Origin: Rubrivivax sp.
GTDB taxonomy: Bacteria; Pseudomonadota; Gammaproteobacteria; Burkholderiales; Burkholderiaceae_C
Length of the DNA: 64,000 nt
Assembly: GCA_022843905.1 (NCBI GenBank)
Contig: JALHMT010000001.1
Location: 62,001 to 126,000 of the forward strand
Direction of reading: 5' to 3'
The notes beneath the pieces are model-generated. The model made no database searches, was not told the DNA's origin, and saw only the letters and a list, made by a program, of their open reading frames with translations. Positions 1 through 10,187 of the stretch are shown here, in pieces (position 1 is the first letter of the stretch; each line of letters begins with the position of its first letter). A program made the translations under genes and the position numbers.

Positions 1-566
1 CGATGGGCCAGCTCCACGAAGGCATCTACCTGGTGGAGGACGCCGATGACGTCCAGCACGTGCAGCCGCGTGGTCAGAAGCTCGCGGTGGTGACGCAGAC
101 CACGCTCAGCGTCGACGACGCCGCGGCCATCCTGCTGGCCGTCAAGCGCCGCTTCCCCAACGTGCGCGAACCCAAGAAGCAGGACATCTGCTACGCCACG
201 CAGAACCGCCAGGACGCCGTCAAGCTGCTGGCGCCGGAGGTCGACATCGTGGTCGTCGTGGGCAGCCCGACCAGCAGCAACAGCAACCGCCTGCGCGAAG
301 TGGCCGAGCGGCTGGGCACGCTGTCGTACATGGTCGACAGCGCCGACGACCTGAAGGCCGAGTGGTTCGAGGGCCACCGCCGCGTGGGCCTGACGGCCGG
401 CGCCTCGGCACCCGAGGTGCTGGTGCAGCAGGTCATCCTGCGCCTGCGCGAACTGGGGGCCACCAGCATCCGCAAGATGGACGGCGTGCAGGAATCGGTG
501 CACTTCCCGCTGCCGCGCGGGCTGGGCGACCGAAGCATGAGCGAGAGCGGCAAGTCCCGATCTTGA
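1..566 (+). CDS. ispH: 4-hydroxy-3-methylbut-2-enyl diphosphate reductase, 3' part
   Basis: C-terminal 187 residues of the IspH family; the 5' end lies outside the window (full proteins are about 310-320 residues). IspH is the last enzyme of the MEP isoprenoid pathway and uses a 4Fe-4S cluster to make IPP and DMAPP. Family signatures are visible: TQTTLSVDD, DICYATQNRQ with one of the cluster cysteines, VVVGSPTSSNSNRL, and TAGASAPE near the end. The reading frame stays open to base 1, so nucleotides 1-2 belong to an incomplete codon. It is followed after about 110 bp by serS on the same strand. Confidence 0.95.
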   Translation, partial: MGQLHEGIYLVEDADDVQHVQPRGQKLAVVTQTTLSVDDAAAILLAVKRRFPNVREPKKQDICYATQNRQDAVKLLAPEVDIVVVVGSPTSSNSNRLREVAERLGTLSYMVDSADDLKAEWFEGHRRVGLTAGASAPEVLVQQVILRLRELGATSIRKMDGVQESVHFPLPRGLGDRSMSESGKSRS

Positions 567-639
567 ACCGGGTTGCCGATACCGGACCGGCGCGTGCAAC
601 CCGCATCCACGCCCCCTCCTGCCGGCCCGCGCGCGCTGA

Positions 640-1974
<1,335 letters not shown>

Positions 1975-2044
1975 AGGGAGCATCCCCGCGCCCTGGGCTA
2001 GAATTGCGGGCTTCGCTGACGGCAGACCACCGCCGGCAGCGACT

Positions 2045-2135
2045 GGAAAGGTGGCAGAGTGGTCGAATGCACCGGATTCGAAATCCGGCGTACTGGTCTC
2101 CAGTACCGGGGGTTCGAATCCCCCCCTTTCCGCCA
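2045..2135 (+). tRNA. tRNA-Ser (anticodon CGA)
   Basis: Cloverleaf with a 7-bp acceptor stem (GGAAAGG at 2045-2051 with CCTTTCC at 2125-2131), discriminator G and encoded CCA at 2133-2135. The anticodon stem CCGGA/TCCGG encloses a 7-base loop with CGA at 2079-2081, which reads UCG. The long variable arm (TACTGG...CCAGTA) is typical of class II tRNA-Ser, and the T-arm contains GGTTCGAATCC. A -10-like TAGAAT at 1999-2004 could give it its own promoter, but no good -35 is visible. Confidence 0.97.
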
Positions 2136-2140
2136 GTCAG

Positions 2141-2177
2141 CAAGCAAACACGGGCCCGACGGGCCCGTGTTTGCTTG
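2141..2177. terminator. Perfect 17-bp hairpin after tRNA-Ser
   Basis: CAAGCAAACACGGGCCC (2141-2157) and its exact complement (2161-2177) are separated by a 3-base loop. The A-rich/T-rich outer part can serve as a U-tract in either direction. It lies between the tRNA and the convergent subtilase gene, so it is probably a bidirectional terminator. Confidence 0.85.
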
Positions 2178-2204
2178 GGACCCCGGGCATCCGGGCTTGG
2201 CAGC

Positions 2205-5200
2205 TCAGGCGCGGAATTCGACCCCGTAGCCGGCTGACACGCGCCCGTCGCCGCGCCGCTGCGTGATGCGCAGCTCGCCCACCGCCGGGCCGCTGGCAGC
2301 CACGCCCATCGGCAGGAAGCGGCCGCCGGCCAGGCGCAAGGGAATCTCGATCTGCCCGGCCAGACCTTGCAGTTCCACCGCGTCGACGCCCCGGTGCCTG
2401 ATCCAGCGCGCCTTGAAGCCCGTGCTGCTGCCGCAGCGGCCGAGCACGCGCGTGCCGGGTGCGGCCTCGATGAGCACGTGGCCATCGCCGCACTTCACGC
2501 GCAGGCGCGTGCGCGTCTCGACGATGACGGCGCAGTCGCTGTCGGCGTCTTCGCCCTTTCCGCCCGACTCGCCCACGCCCGTCCCCGGGCCTGGGACGGG
2601 CCGCATGTTCGCTGTGCGTTCCTCGACCTGCACGGCCGCCCAAAGCTGCTTCATCAGTTCGTCGTCGGGCAGGTGCAGCAGCACGCTGCCGGCGCCGCGC
2701 AGGCGCCGCGCGTCGATCACCAGCGTGGCGATGCCGACCTCGCTGCGCGTGCCGGCGATCATGCCCACGTAGAGGTCGGAATCGCTGTCGCCGGCCTCGA
2801 CGATGGTGATGTTTCGTTGTGCGATGTTGTTGTTGCCCTGTACCGGGGCCGGGGTGCCGCCGGCGGGGGCGGGACCGTCGTGTGGCGACGCCTCGACCAG
2901 CAGGCAGGGATGCCAGCGCACGTTGGCCATGCCCACCGTCACGAACTCGGGCGGGATCAGCGCCTGCGGCCAGTTGAACTTCACGATCTGGTCGGCCCCT
3001 GCCGCCAGGTTGTCGATGCGCGTCTGGCCGATCAGGTAGGTGCCGGGCAGCAACGGGTTGGGCAGTGCCGTGCCGACGTTGGTCGAAGGCTCGAAGTCCT
3101 GCGGGTAGACGAACTCCAGCCCGGCCCAGTGGGTAAGCAGCGCGCGCAGCCACACGCTGCTGGCCACCGCCGTGCCGCGGTTGCGGACGCGGCAGAACAC
3201 GGCGTTGTCCTGCCCGCGGCGCGCGTTCTGGTGGGGCGGGGCGCTGCCCCAGGCCAGCGCCGGCAGCGCAGCGGCAGCGTCCTGCGACACCCAGATGTCG
3301 GGGCTGGCCCACCAGTTTCCACCCGAGGGGACGTCGCCCGTGTCGGCCAGGTTCTCGCGCACGAAGGCATCGGCCAGCGGGCGGGCATCGTCCAGCGCCA
3401 GTCCGACCGCGGCGTCGACGTCCAGACGGCCGGCACCGTACCAGCGGCTGTAGTCGATCTGGCCGTCGCCGTCGAGGTCCTGCCAGGCGCCGATGGCATG
3501 GGCCTGTGCGGCGTCGATGCGCACGCAGCTGGCGCGCAGGATGTCGCGCACCTGCACCCAGTTGAGCAGCGGCCGCGCCGACAGGATCAGCGCGATGGCG
3601 CCGGCCACCATGGGCGTGGAATGGCTGGTGCCGCCGAAGGTCTGGGCGTAGTCGTTGCACACCGGAGCGCCGGGGCAGCCGTCGACGGCGCCGGTGCCGA
3701 TGCGCACGGCCGCCATCACCGGATCGACCAGCGCAGGCCCGTAGGCGGTGTGCGAAGGCGCCACCAGGTCGGGCTTGCGCAGCGCGGTGGCGCCGAAGGG
3801 GCTGTACAGGGTGCGCCGATCCACCGCGGTGGCGATGTTGACGGTGTTGCCGTTCGGATCGGCGTGCACGGAGTTCGCGACCGGGTTGGTCGGATTGGCG
3901 CCGATGCTGGCGCCCACGGCGATGGTGCGCTCGTAGGTCGGCCAGGCCCGGTGGAAGGCGCCCGCGGCGTTGGTGAAGTCGAGGTGGCCCGTGTTCCCCA
4001 GCGAGAAGCACAGCAGGGTGCCCTTGCCCGCACGGCCGTAGGTGGTGAGGAAGTCGAAACCGTCGCGCACCGTGTTCGACAGCGCCAGGCCGTTGGACCC
4101 CCAGGAACTCGAGATGATGTCGGCGGGCCTGGCCGGCAGCGCGGCCGGAAAGCCGGCGGCCGTCGAGCCGTTGAAGAAGCCGGCCAGCCAGAGGTACAGG
4201 TCGATCATCGCCACCGAGTTGGCCGCGCCACCGATGCGAGCACCGATCAGATGGCAGTTCGGTGCCACACCGGCGATGCCGCGGTTGTTGTCGAAGGCCG
4301 CGGTGGCCGAGCCCGCACACTGCGTGCCGTGGTCCCCGCTGAGGCCGGCCACGGTTTGCGGCGCGATCGGATTGGCCACGAAGTTGGTGCTGCTGACCAG
4401 CTTGGCCGTGCCGTCGGTGAGTGCCGCGGTGAACTCGGGGTGGTCGGGCGACACGCCGTCGAGGTCGACGACACCGATGGTGATGGCCGGCGAGCCGCCG
4501 CGCAGGGCGATGACGTTGTTGTCCAGCAGGTCCCAGGCGTCGTCGGTGTCGGTCAGGGTCAGGTGCGGCAACTGCGCCCACAAGGTGTCGTTGGGGGTGT
4601 AGGCGTCGCTCTCGAGCGCGAAGCTCAGGTTGGGCTCCACGTACTCCACGCGCCCGCTTCGCGACAAGGCATCGGCAGCGGCGAGGATGCCGTGATCGAG
4701 CTCCCCGCCGCGCAGCACGAACGCATTGCCCGCATGCAGCAGCGGACGCACGATCTTCAGCGCCACCGCCGCCGCCAGGCGGTCGGCCTCCTGGCGCCGC
4801 ACGTCGCCCGCGAAGCGCACCACCAGCTCGCCTGACAGTCCCAGCGGCTGCCTGTCGCCATGCTCGATGCTGAGCAGCAGCTCGACATCGAGCCTGGCGC
4901 GGGACAAGGCCAGCGCCAGCCGGCGCGCCGCGTCGGCGCGGCCCTGGACGCGCACGAACTGGTCGTCGTCCGCCGCCGAGCGCGGCGCCACGGCGTGCAT
5001 CGGCAGCTTCATCCTGTCGGCCGCGGCCTTCAAGGCCTTGGCGGCGCCGCTGCCGCGCACGCGCGCCAGGAACACGTCGTCACGCGGCCGGAACGCCAGC
5101 CGGCTGTCGCCCTGGGTGTAGTGCAGCTCGCCCTTGCGTCCGAGGCCCAGCACCGACTGCGTGACCTCGCCGCGCGGCGTGAGCGTGTGGCGCAGGGTTT

Positions 5201-5381
5201 CGTAGCCGTCGGCACGGATCTCGATCGAGAGGACTTCGCCGGCCTCGGCCCAGGCCAGCCAGTGGCCTTCGCTGTCGCGACCCAGGTCGAGCGCCTTGCC
5301 GGCGGCATCGCACACGGCAAGCTGTGGGGCGACGACGTGCTGGAACGATGCGTCGACGATGTCGAGGATGATCTGACTCAT
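2205..5381 (-). CDS. S8 subtilisin-like serine peptidase, no signal peptide
   Basis: 1,058 residues. The subtilase triad is visible: Asp306 in IGVVDLDG, His351 in GDHGTQCAG and Ser586 in GGTSHSTPMVAG. About 290 residues without a recognised family precede the catalytic domain; they could be a propeptide-like region. After residue ~640 there is a long beta-rich C-terminal part (interrupted by a Gly/Pro-rich segment near 935-955) of unknown role. The start MSQIILDIVDAS has no signal peptide, which is unusual for this family; the enzyme may act in the cytoplasm or leave by a non-Sec route. It is a stand-alone gene converging on tRNA-Ser, and its substrate is unknown. Confidence 0.85.
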   Translation of the reverse strand: MSQIILDIVDASFQHVVAPQLAVCDAAGKALDLGRDSEGHWLAWAEAGEVLSIEIRADGYETLRHTLTPRGEVTQSVLGLGRKGELHYTQGDSRLAFRPRDDVFLARVRGSGAAKALKAAADRMKLPMHAVAPRSAADDDQFVRVQGRADAARRLALALSRARLDVELLLSIEHGDRQPLGLSGELVVRFAGDVRRQEADRLAAAVALKIVRPLLHAGNAFVLRGGELDHGILAAADALSRSGRVEYVEPNLSFALESDAYTPNDTLWAQLPHLTLTDTDDAWDLLDNNVIALRGGSPAITIGVVDLDGVSPDHPEFTAALTDGTAKLVSSTNFVANPIAPQTVAGLSGDHGTQCAGSATAAFDNNRGIAGVAPNCHLIGARIGGAANSVAMIDLYLWLAGFFNGSTAAGFPAALPARPADIISSSWGSNGLALSNTVRDGFDFLTTYGRAGKGTLLCFSLGNTGHLDFTNAAGAFHRAWPTYERTIAVGASIGANPTNPVANSVHADPNGNTVNIATAVDRRTLYSPFGATALRKPDLVAPSHTAYGPALVDPVMAAVRIGTGAVDGCPGAPVCNDYAQTFGGTSHSTPMVAGAIALILSARPLLNWVQVRDILRASCVRIDAAQAHAIGAWQDLDGDGQIDYSRWYGAGRLDVDAAVGLALDDARPLADAFVRENLADTGDVPSGGNWWASPDIWVSQDAAAALPALAWGSAPPHQNARRGQDNAVFCRVRNRGTAVASSVWLRALLTHWAGLEFVYPQDFEPSTNVGTALPNPLLPGTYLIGQTRIDNLAAGADQIVKFNWPQALIPPEFVTVGMANVRWHPCLLVEASPHDGPAPAGGTPAPVQGNNNIAQRNITIVEAGDSDSDLYVGMIAGTRSEVGIATLVIDARRLRGAGSVLLHLPDDELMKQLWAAVQVEERTANMRPVPGPGTGVGESGGKGEDADSDCAVIVETRTRLRVKCGDGHVLIEAAPGTRVLGRCGSSTGFKARWIRHRGVDAVELQGLAGQIEIPLRLAGGRFLPMGVAASGPAVGELRITQRRGDGRVSAGYGVEFRA

Positions 5382-5480
5382 GGCGTGATCCGGCGGTGGT
5401 GGGGCGACGCCACTTTAGGAGCCCGCGGCGAAAAGCCCATCCCTAGGTGCGCAGCCCTGCCAAGCCGCAGGGCGCTGCGC

Positions 5481-6383
5481 TCAGGCCGGTGTCTTTCGCC
5501 CCTGGCCGGCAGCGGTGGGTGCCGGCAGGAACAGCGCCGGGTCCACCGACTGCGCGTTCAGGTAGACGCTGAAGTGCAGGTGCGGGCCCGTCACGCGGCC
5601 CGTGGCGCCGATCCTGCCCAGCAGCGTGCCGGCCTCGACCTGCCGGCCCTGGGCGGTGTCGATCGCCGACAGGTGGCAGTACAGGCTGAGGAAGCCCTGG
5701 CCGTGGTCGACGATGACGGTCTGGCCGTTGAAGAAGTAGTCGCCCGTGTCCAGCACTTCGCCGGCGGCAGCGCTGTGCACGGGCCTGCCGGTGGGCGCGG
5801 CGATATCCATGCCGCCGTGCGGATTGCGCGGCTGGCCGTTGAAGAAGCGGCGCAGCCCGAACGAAGACGAGCGACGCCCTTCCACCGGCAACTGCAGGCG
5901 CAGGCTTGCCGGTTCGCGATCGGCGCTGTAGCGCTTGAGCACCTCGCGCAGGTGGGCCCGTTCCTGCTGGGTGCGGGCCTGGTCCTGCGGCGACAGCTCG
6001 ACGTGCCGCGGTGCCACCTTCAGGTGCTGCTCGGCGTATCGCTTGGGCTTGAGCTCGAAGCTCAATCGGCGCTCGCGGCCGTCGGCCTCCACCACCTCGA
6101 GCGTCTGCGGCACCGCGGGGTCGGCAGCCAGCGGGATGCCCACCACCGCCAGCCACTCCCGACCCTGCGGGCGCACCAGCACGGTGTCGCCCTGGTAGCG
6201 GGCCGAAGGACGTGCCGAAGGCGCCGTGGCGCCCAGCGGCCCCAGCGGCCCCAGCGGCAGAAGGGCCACGCCGCCCGGCACCGCGGCGGCCTGGGGCAGG
6301 GTCGAGGGGGCGGCCTCGGCCCGCCTGCCTGCGAACAGGCTGGAGAGGGTGAGCCCGCAGGCCAGGGCATCGCGACGGCGCAT
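5481..6383 (-). CDS. M23 (LytM-type) zinc metallopeptidase
   Basis: 300 residues. The N-terminus MRRRDALACGLTLSSLFAG is a signal sequence with an arginine cluster, possibly Tat-like, so the protein is probably periplasmic. A ~110-residue N-terminal domain precedes a LytM domain with the zinc ligands of the family: HGGMD (H-x3-D) and the final HxH in GPHLHF. M23 enzymes cut peptidoglycan cross-links or, when the site is degenerate, activate amidases. Both metal motifs are intact here, so catalysis is likely. Start chosen at the ATG directly before the signal peptide; divergent from the GST gene. Confidence 0.9.
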   Translation of the reverse strand: MRRRDALACGLTLSSLFAGRRAEAAPSTLPQAAAVPGGVALLPLGPLGPLGATAPSARPSARYQGDTVLVRPQGREWLAVVGIPLAADPAVPQTLEVVEADGRERRLSFELKPKRYAEQHLKVAPRHVELSPQDQARTQQERAHLREVLKRYSADREPASLRLQLPVEGRRSSSFGLRRFFNGQPRNPHGGMDIAAPTGRPVHSAAAGEVLDTGDYFFNGQTVIVDHGQGFLSLYCHLSAIDTAQGRQVEAGTLLGRIGATGRVTGPHLHFSVYLNAQSVDPALFLPAPTAAGQGRKTPA

Positions 6384-6467
6384 GCTGGCATGGTAGCGGC
6401 CCGTGGTGCAACCCGGTCCGGCGCAAAGCGGGTTAGCCTTCAGGCCCCCGAATCCAACGAGACCGCC

Positions 6468-7073
6468 TTGAAGCTCTTCTTCTCCCCCACGTCGCCGTAC
6501 GTGCGCAAGTGCCTGGCCAGTGCGCATGAACTCGGCCTGATGGGCCGCATCGAATTCCTGGCCTGCAAGGCGCACCCCGTCGACCGCGATGCCGCCATCG
6601 TCGCCGCCAACCCGCTGGGCAAGGTGCCCACCCTGATCACCGACGACGGCCAGGCGCTGTACGACAGCCGCGTCATCTGCGAGTACCTCGACCAGGTCGG
6701 TGGCGGCGCCCTGTTCCCCAGGGACGCCGGCCGCTGGAACGCGTTGACGCTGCAGTCGCTGGGCGACGGCGTGCTCGACGCCGCGCTGCTGGTGCGCTAC
6801 GAAGACCTGGTGCGCCCGGAGGCCCAGCGTTCGGCCGACTGGAAGCGTGGACAACTCGACAAGATCGCCACCTCGCTGCGTGCCCTCGAGCACGGCACGC
6901 CGTCGATCGACGAGACGGTGCACATCGGCAACATCACCGTCGGCTGCGCCCTGTGGTACCTGGATCTGCGTTTCGCCGACCTGGGCTGGCGTGCCACGCA
7001 CCCCAAGCTGGCCCGGTGGTGGGAGCACTTCGGTGCGCGCCCCTCGATGAGTGCGTCGTGGGCCATGCCTTGA
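6468..7073 (+). CDS. Glutathione S-transferase family protein
   Basis: 201 residues, normal GST length. The thioredoxin-like N-domain begins KLFFSPTSPYVRKC, where the serine in SPTSP is the usual glutathione-activating residue. It continues with NPLGKVPTLI (cis-Pro) and DSRVICEYLD (glutathione gamma-Glu contact). An all-helical C-domain follows. The start is a TTG at 6468, placed exactly where family members begin with M-K-L; no ATG fits. Cytoplasmic detoxification or reductase role; substrate unknown. Confidence 0.88.
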   Translation: MKLFFSPTSPYVRKCLASAHELGLMGRIEFLACKAHPVDRDAAIVAANPLGKVPTLITDDGQALYDSRVICEYLDQVGGGALFPRDAGRWNALTLQSLGDGVLDAALLVRYEDLVRPEAQRSADWKRGQLDKIATSLRALEHGTPSIDETVHIGNITVGCALWYLDLRFADLGWRATHPKLARWWEHFGARPSMSASWAMP

Positions 7074-7134
7074 TGCAGTGTCGGTCGACGCCGGCCGCCT
7101 GGGCCCGGCAGCCCGATCGCGGCGCCTGCAGCCG

Positions 7135-7371
7135 GTGAAGGACGACGACGAGTACCGCCCGTTGAGCGGGCGCCGTCGCCTGCTGCTGCTGCTGCTCGGC
7201 GTGGCCACGGCGGCCGCCATCGTGTTGTCGCTGCTGGCACCGCCCGGCGGAGCGAAGGGGCCGCGCCCACCGCCCCCGCCCGAGCCGGCGCCCTGCGCAC
7301 CGGGTCAGACGTCGGTCTGTCTGGGTGGCAAGGCCGATGTCATCGTGGCACCGGCGTCGGCGCCACGCTGA
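7135..7371 (+). CDS. Small single-pass membrane protein, unknown function
   Basis: About 78 residues from a GTG at 7135: a short charged head (KDDDEYRPLSGRRR), one hydrophobic helix (LLLLLLGVATAAAIVLSLL), a proline-rich linker and a tail with two cysteines. The frame is open further upstream, with alternative GTG starts at 7051 and 7078, so the start is uncertain. It follows the GST gene closely on the same strand. No family recognised. The basic residues before the helix suggest an N-in topology with the Cys-containing tail outside. Confidence 0.5.
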   Translation: MKDDDEYRPLSGRRRLLLLLLGVATAAAIVLSLLAPPGGAKGPRPPPPPEPAPCAPGQTSVCLGGKADVIVAPASAPR

Positions 7372-7385
7372 CGACTCCGGGCTTG

Positions 7386-8369
7386 TCAGTCGACCTTGCC
7401 GATGCGGCGCACCGCCTCGACCATCTTCGCAGCGTCGTTGCGCCAGTAGGCCTGGAACTCCGGCGCGTCGAGGTACTCGATGGGGCTGCCGGCGCGGCCG
7501 ATGGTGCTGACGACCTGCGGGTCGGCGGCGGCCTTGCGCGCAGCCTCCCGCAGCCGTTGCACGATGGGCTCGGGCGTGCCGGCCGGCACGAACAGCGCCG
7601 ACCACTGCGCGAACTGGGCCGGGAAGCCCGCCTGCGTCAGGCTGGGCACCTCGGGCAGGGCGGCCAGGGGTTTGTCGCCCCAGTGCGCCAGCGCGCGCAG
7701 CTTGCCCGACCTGATGTGCTGCACCACGCTCGCCGGTCCGCTGGACAGCGCATCGACCTGACCGCCCAGCAGGGCCAGCACGGCGGGGCCGGCGCCGGTG
7801 TAGGGGATGTGCACCATGCTGAAACCGGCGCTGGCCTTGAGCATCTCCATCGGCACGTGCATGGTGCCGTAGTTGCCCGAACTGCCGTAGTTGAAGGCAC
7901 CGGGGCGCTTCTTCATGTCGGCCACGAATTCGGCCACGGTCTTCCATGGTGACTCGGCGCGCACCACCAGCACGGTGGGGTCGGCCGTGAAGCGGGCGAT
8001 AGGCTTGAGCTGGTCGAGCGTGTAGGCGGGCTTGCGGCCCAGCAGCGCATCGGCCTCGGGCAGGATGGAGATCGACGACAGGCTCATCAGGATCGTGTAG
8101 CCGTCCGGCGCTGCGCGCGCCGCGGCGCTGTTGCCGGTGGCGCCACCGGCACCACCGCGGTTTTCCACCACCACGGTCTGCCGGAGTTCCTTGCCCAGGG
8201 CCTCGGCCACCGGGCGGGCCACGGCGTCGGCCACGCCGCCGGGTGGGAAGGGCACGATCATGGTGATCGGCTTCTCGGGCCAGTTGCTTTGGGCGAGAGC
8301 GCCGGCGTGCGGCCCCGCCAGCGCGAGCAGCGCGGCGGCAATGGTCAGGAGATGTCGGCGCTGGTTCAT
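7386..8369 (-). CDS. Bug/TctC-family extracytoplasmic solute-binding protein
   Basis: 327 residues with a Sec signal peptide (MNQRRHLLTIAAALLALAG... cut near ALAQ). The mature start WPEKPITMIVPFPPGGVAD is diagnostic of the Bug (tripartite tricarboxylate transporter receptor) family, as are VVENRGGAGG, NYGSSGNYG and HIPYTGAGPA. Such proteins bind small carboxylates or related organic compounds in the periplasm. Its ATG overlaps the TGA of the upstream hydrolase gene (TGATG), so the two are translationally coupled. No TctA/TctB membrane partner is nearby, as is common for orphan Bug proteins of Burkholderiales. Confidence 0.95.
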   Translation of the reverse strand: MNQRRHLLTIAAALLALAGPHAGALAQSNWPEKPITMIVPFPPGGVADAVARPVAEALGKELRQTVVVENRGGAGGATGNSAAARAAPDGYTILMSLSSISILPEADALLGRKPAYTLDQLKPIARFTADPTVLVVRAESPWKTVAEFVADMKKRPGAFNYGSSGNYGTMHVPMEMLKASAGFSMVHIPYTGAGPAVLALLGGQVDALSSGPASVVQHIRSGKLRALAHWGDKPLAALPEVPSLTQAGFPAQFAQWSALFVPAGTPEPIVQRLREAARKAAADPQVVSTIGRAGSPIEYLDAPEFQAYWRNDAAKMVEAVRRIGKVD

Positions 8370-9253
8370 CAGGGGGTCTCCACGAAACGGTTCTGCAGGA
8401 TGCCGATGCCATCGATCTCGATGCGCACCACGTCGCCGTGCTGCAGCCAGCGCGGCGGATTCATGCCCATGCCCACGCCGGCCGGCGTGCCGGTGGCGAT
8501 GACGTCGCCCGGCAGCAGCGTGATGCCGCGCGAGCAGGTCTCTATCAAGGTGGGCAGGTCGAAGATCAGGTCGGTGGTGCGTGCGTCCTGGCGCAGTTCG
8601 CCGTTGACCCAGCAGCGCACGCGGGTGTCGGTGCCGTCCAGTTGATCGGCGGTGACGATCCACGGGCCCATCGGGCAGAAGCTGTCGAAGCTCTTGCCCA
8701 GGTCCCATTGCTGGTGGCGCATCTGCACGTCACGCGCGGTGACGTCGTTGACGATGGTGTAGCCGAACACGTGGGACAGCGCCGCCTCGCGCGTGATGTT
8801 GCGGCCGGCCTTGCCGATGACGATGGCCAGCTCGGCCTCGTAGTCGATCTGCGACGAGATCGCGGCGCCCGGCAGCCGCACGTCGGCCAGGTGCGGCACC
8901 ACGGTCTCGGGCACCTTGGTGAACACGATGGGCCAGGCTTCGGTGCTGGCGTTGCTGGCCTTGAAGACGGTGTCGCGCAGTTCCCTCGCATGGGCATGGT
9001 AGTTGCGCCCGACGCAGAACAGGTTGCGGCGCGGCAGCGGCAGGGGCGCTTCGAGCTGCACGTCGTCGATCGGCAGCGCCTCACCCTCGGGCGAGGGCAG
9101 GGCGCCGCCCCTGGCCGCGGCCTCGATCAGCTGCAGCATGCCGGCCTGCGCCGAAGCTGCGTCGTCCAGGCGGCAGGGCCGCACGCTGAGACCATCGTCG
9201 GAAACGGCGCCCACGCGGCGTCGGCCCTGGTGGACGAAGGTGGCTAGGCGCAT
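8369..9253 (-). CDS. Fumarylacetoacetate hydrolase (FAH) family protein
   Basis: 294 residues. The FAH fold is seen in FCVGRNYHAHARE, the metal-binding E-x-E in DYEAELAIVIGK, NDVTARDVQ, and GDVIATGTPAGVG near the end. Family members hydrolyse or decarboxylate 2-oxo/acylpyruvate intermediates in catabolism of aromatics and sugar acids. The start at 9253 is supported by AGGAG 9 bp upstream. It is coupled with the Bug gene and divergent from a GntR regulator, which suggests a catabolic unit importing and splitting one carboxylate. Exact substrate unknown. Confidence 0.9.
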   Translation of the reverse strand: MRLATFVHQGRRRVGAVSDDGLSVRPCRLDDAASAQAGMLQLIEAAARGGALPSPEGEALPIDDVQLEAPLPLPRRNLFCVGRNYHAHARELRDTVFKASNASTEAWPIVFTKVPETVVPHLADVRLPGAAISSQIDYEAELAIVIGKAGRNITREAALSHVFGYTIVNDVTARDVQMRHQQWDLGKSFDSFCPMGPWIVTADQLDGTDTRVRCWVNGELRQDARTTDLIFDLPTLIETCSRGITLLPGDVIATGTPAGVGMGMNPPRWLQHGDVVRIEIDGIGILQNRFVETP

Positions 9254-9305
9254 CGGGGGCTCCTGGATCGGTGTCGGGCGGCCGAGAGAGAATCGGGACT
9301 TCAGA

Positions 9306-9319
9306 ATTTTGGCCCAAAT
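9306..9319. promoter_or_regulatory. Candidate operator palindrome in the GntR/FAH divergent region
   Basis: ATTTTGGCCCAAAT matches its own reverse complement at 12 of 14 positions. It sits between the divergent starts at 9253 and 9369, beside a -10-like TACCAT (9322-9327). Position and AT-rich arms in a GC-rich genome make it the best candidate site for the adjacent GntR protein. Confidence 0.45.
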
Positions 9320-9368
9320 GCTACCATTCAGGCCCAGTTCGGTCACACCGTCAGCCCGAAACCCCCTC

Positions 9369-10049
9369 ATGGATGCCGCTGCTGCGCTGAGAGACACGAT
9401 CGTCGAGAACCTGCGCTCGCGCACCTGGCGCGCAGGTCACCGCATCCCCACGGAGCGCGAGCTGGGCGACCGCTTCGGCCTCAGCCGATCGACCGTGCGC
9501 CGCGTGCTGCTCGACTTCAAGCGGCGCGGCCTCATCACCCAGACCGTGGGCAGCGGCACCTACGTCAGCGACAGGGTGCACGAGGCCATGGCCGGATGGT
9601 CGGCTGCATCGCAGGGAGCCGCCGTGCTGGCCGTCAGCCCGGCTGAACTGATGAGCGCCCGGCTGGTGCTGGAGCCGTCGCTGATCGAGATGGTCATCGG
9701 CAACGCCACGGCGGCCGACTTCTCCCGCATGGAGGAGTGCAATGCGCGCGCCGAAGCGGCCACCACGCTGGAAGAGTTCGAGCACTGGGACGGCCAGCTG
9801 CACGGTGCTATCGCCGACGCCGCGCACAACGGCTTCATCTCGACCGTCTTCGCGATGATGAACGCCGTGCGCTCCCAGAGCGAGTGGGGCATGCTCAAGC
9901 GCCGCAGCGCCACGCCCGAGCGCCGCCTGGAGTACCAGCGCCAGCACCGTGAGCTGGTGGCCGCGCTGAAGGACCGCGATGCCGAGCGGGCCAAGGCGCT
10001 GAGCCTGGCGCACCTGGTGCAGGTGCGGGTCAACATGCTCGGCTATTGA
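9369..10049 (+). CDS. GntR-family transcriptional regulator (FadR/FCD subfamily)
   Basis: 226 residues. The winged helix-turn-helix lies in the first ~75 residues (RIPTERELGDRFGLSRSTVRRVL ending GSGTYVSD). A helical FCD ligand domain follows, with FEHWDGQLHGAIADAAHN supplying the D and H typical of its metal/carboxylate pocket, and a third H in the QRQHRELVAAL segment. FadR-type regulators usually repress an adjacent catabolic operon and release it on binding an organic acid. The divergent FAH/Bug pair is the likely target. Confidence 0.92.
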   Translation: MDAAAALRDTIVENLRSRTWRAGHRIPTERELGDRFGLSRSTVRRVLLDFKRRGLITQTVGSGTYVSDRVHEAMAGWSAASQGAAVLAVSPAELMSARLVLEPSLIEMVIGNATAADFSRMEECNARAEAATTLEEFEHWDGQLHGAIADAAHNGFISTVFAMMNAVRSQSEWGMLKRRSATPERRLEYQRQHRELVAALKDRDAERAKALSLAHLVQVRVNMLGY

Positions 10050-10145
10050 CGCCGCGCCGGGCGGTCTCGCGCCCGGGGTGGTGGCTGGCGGACGGCAACG
10101 CGCCGCGACCTGGCAGGCCCAATCTGCACCAAAGGGCTGACATCC

Positions 10146-10168
10146 GCTGGCTCAGCGGCTGAGCCAGC
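10146..10168. terminator. Hairpin downstream of the GntR gene
   Basis: A perfect 10-bp stem (GCTGGCTCAG with its complement) and a 3-base loop, about 100 bp after the GntR stop and 20 bp before the next small gene. There is no T-run on either side, so a terminator role is tentative. Confidence 0.4.
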
Positions 10169-10187
10169 ACGGAGGCACGCTCGCGGC

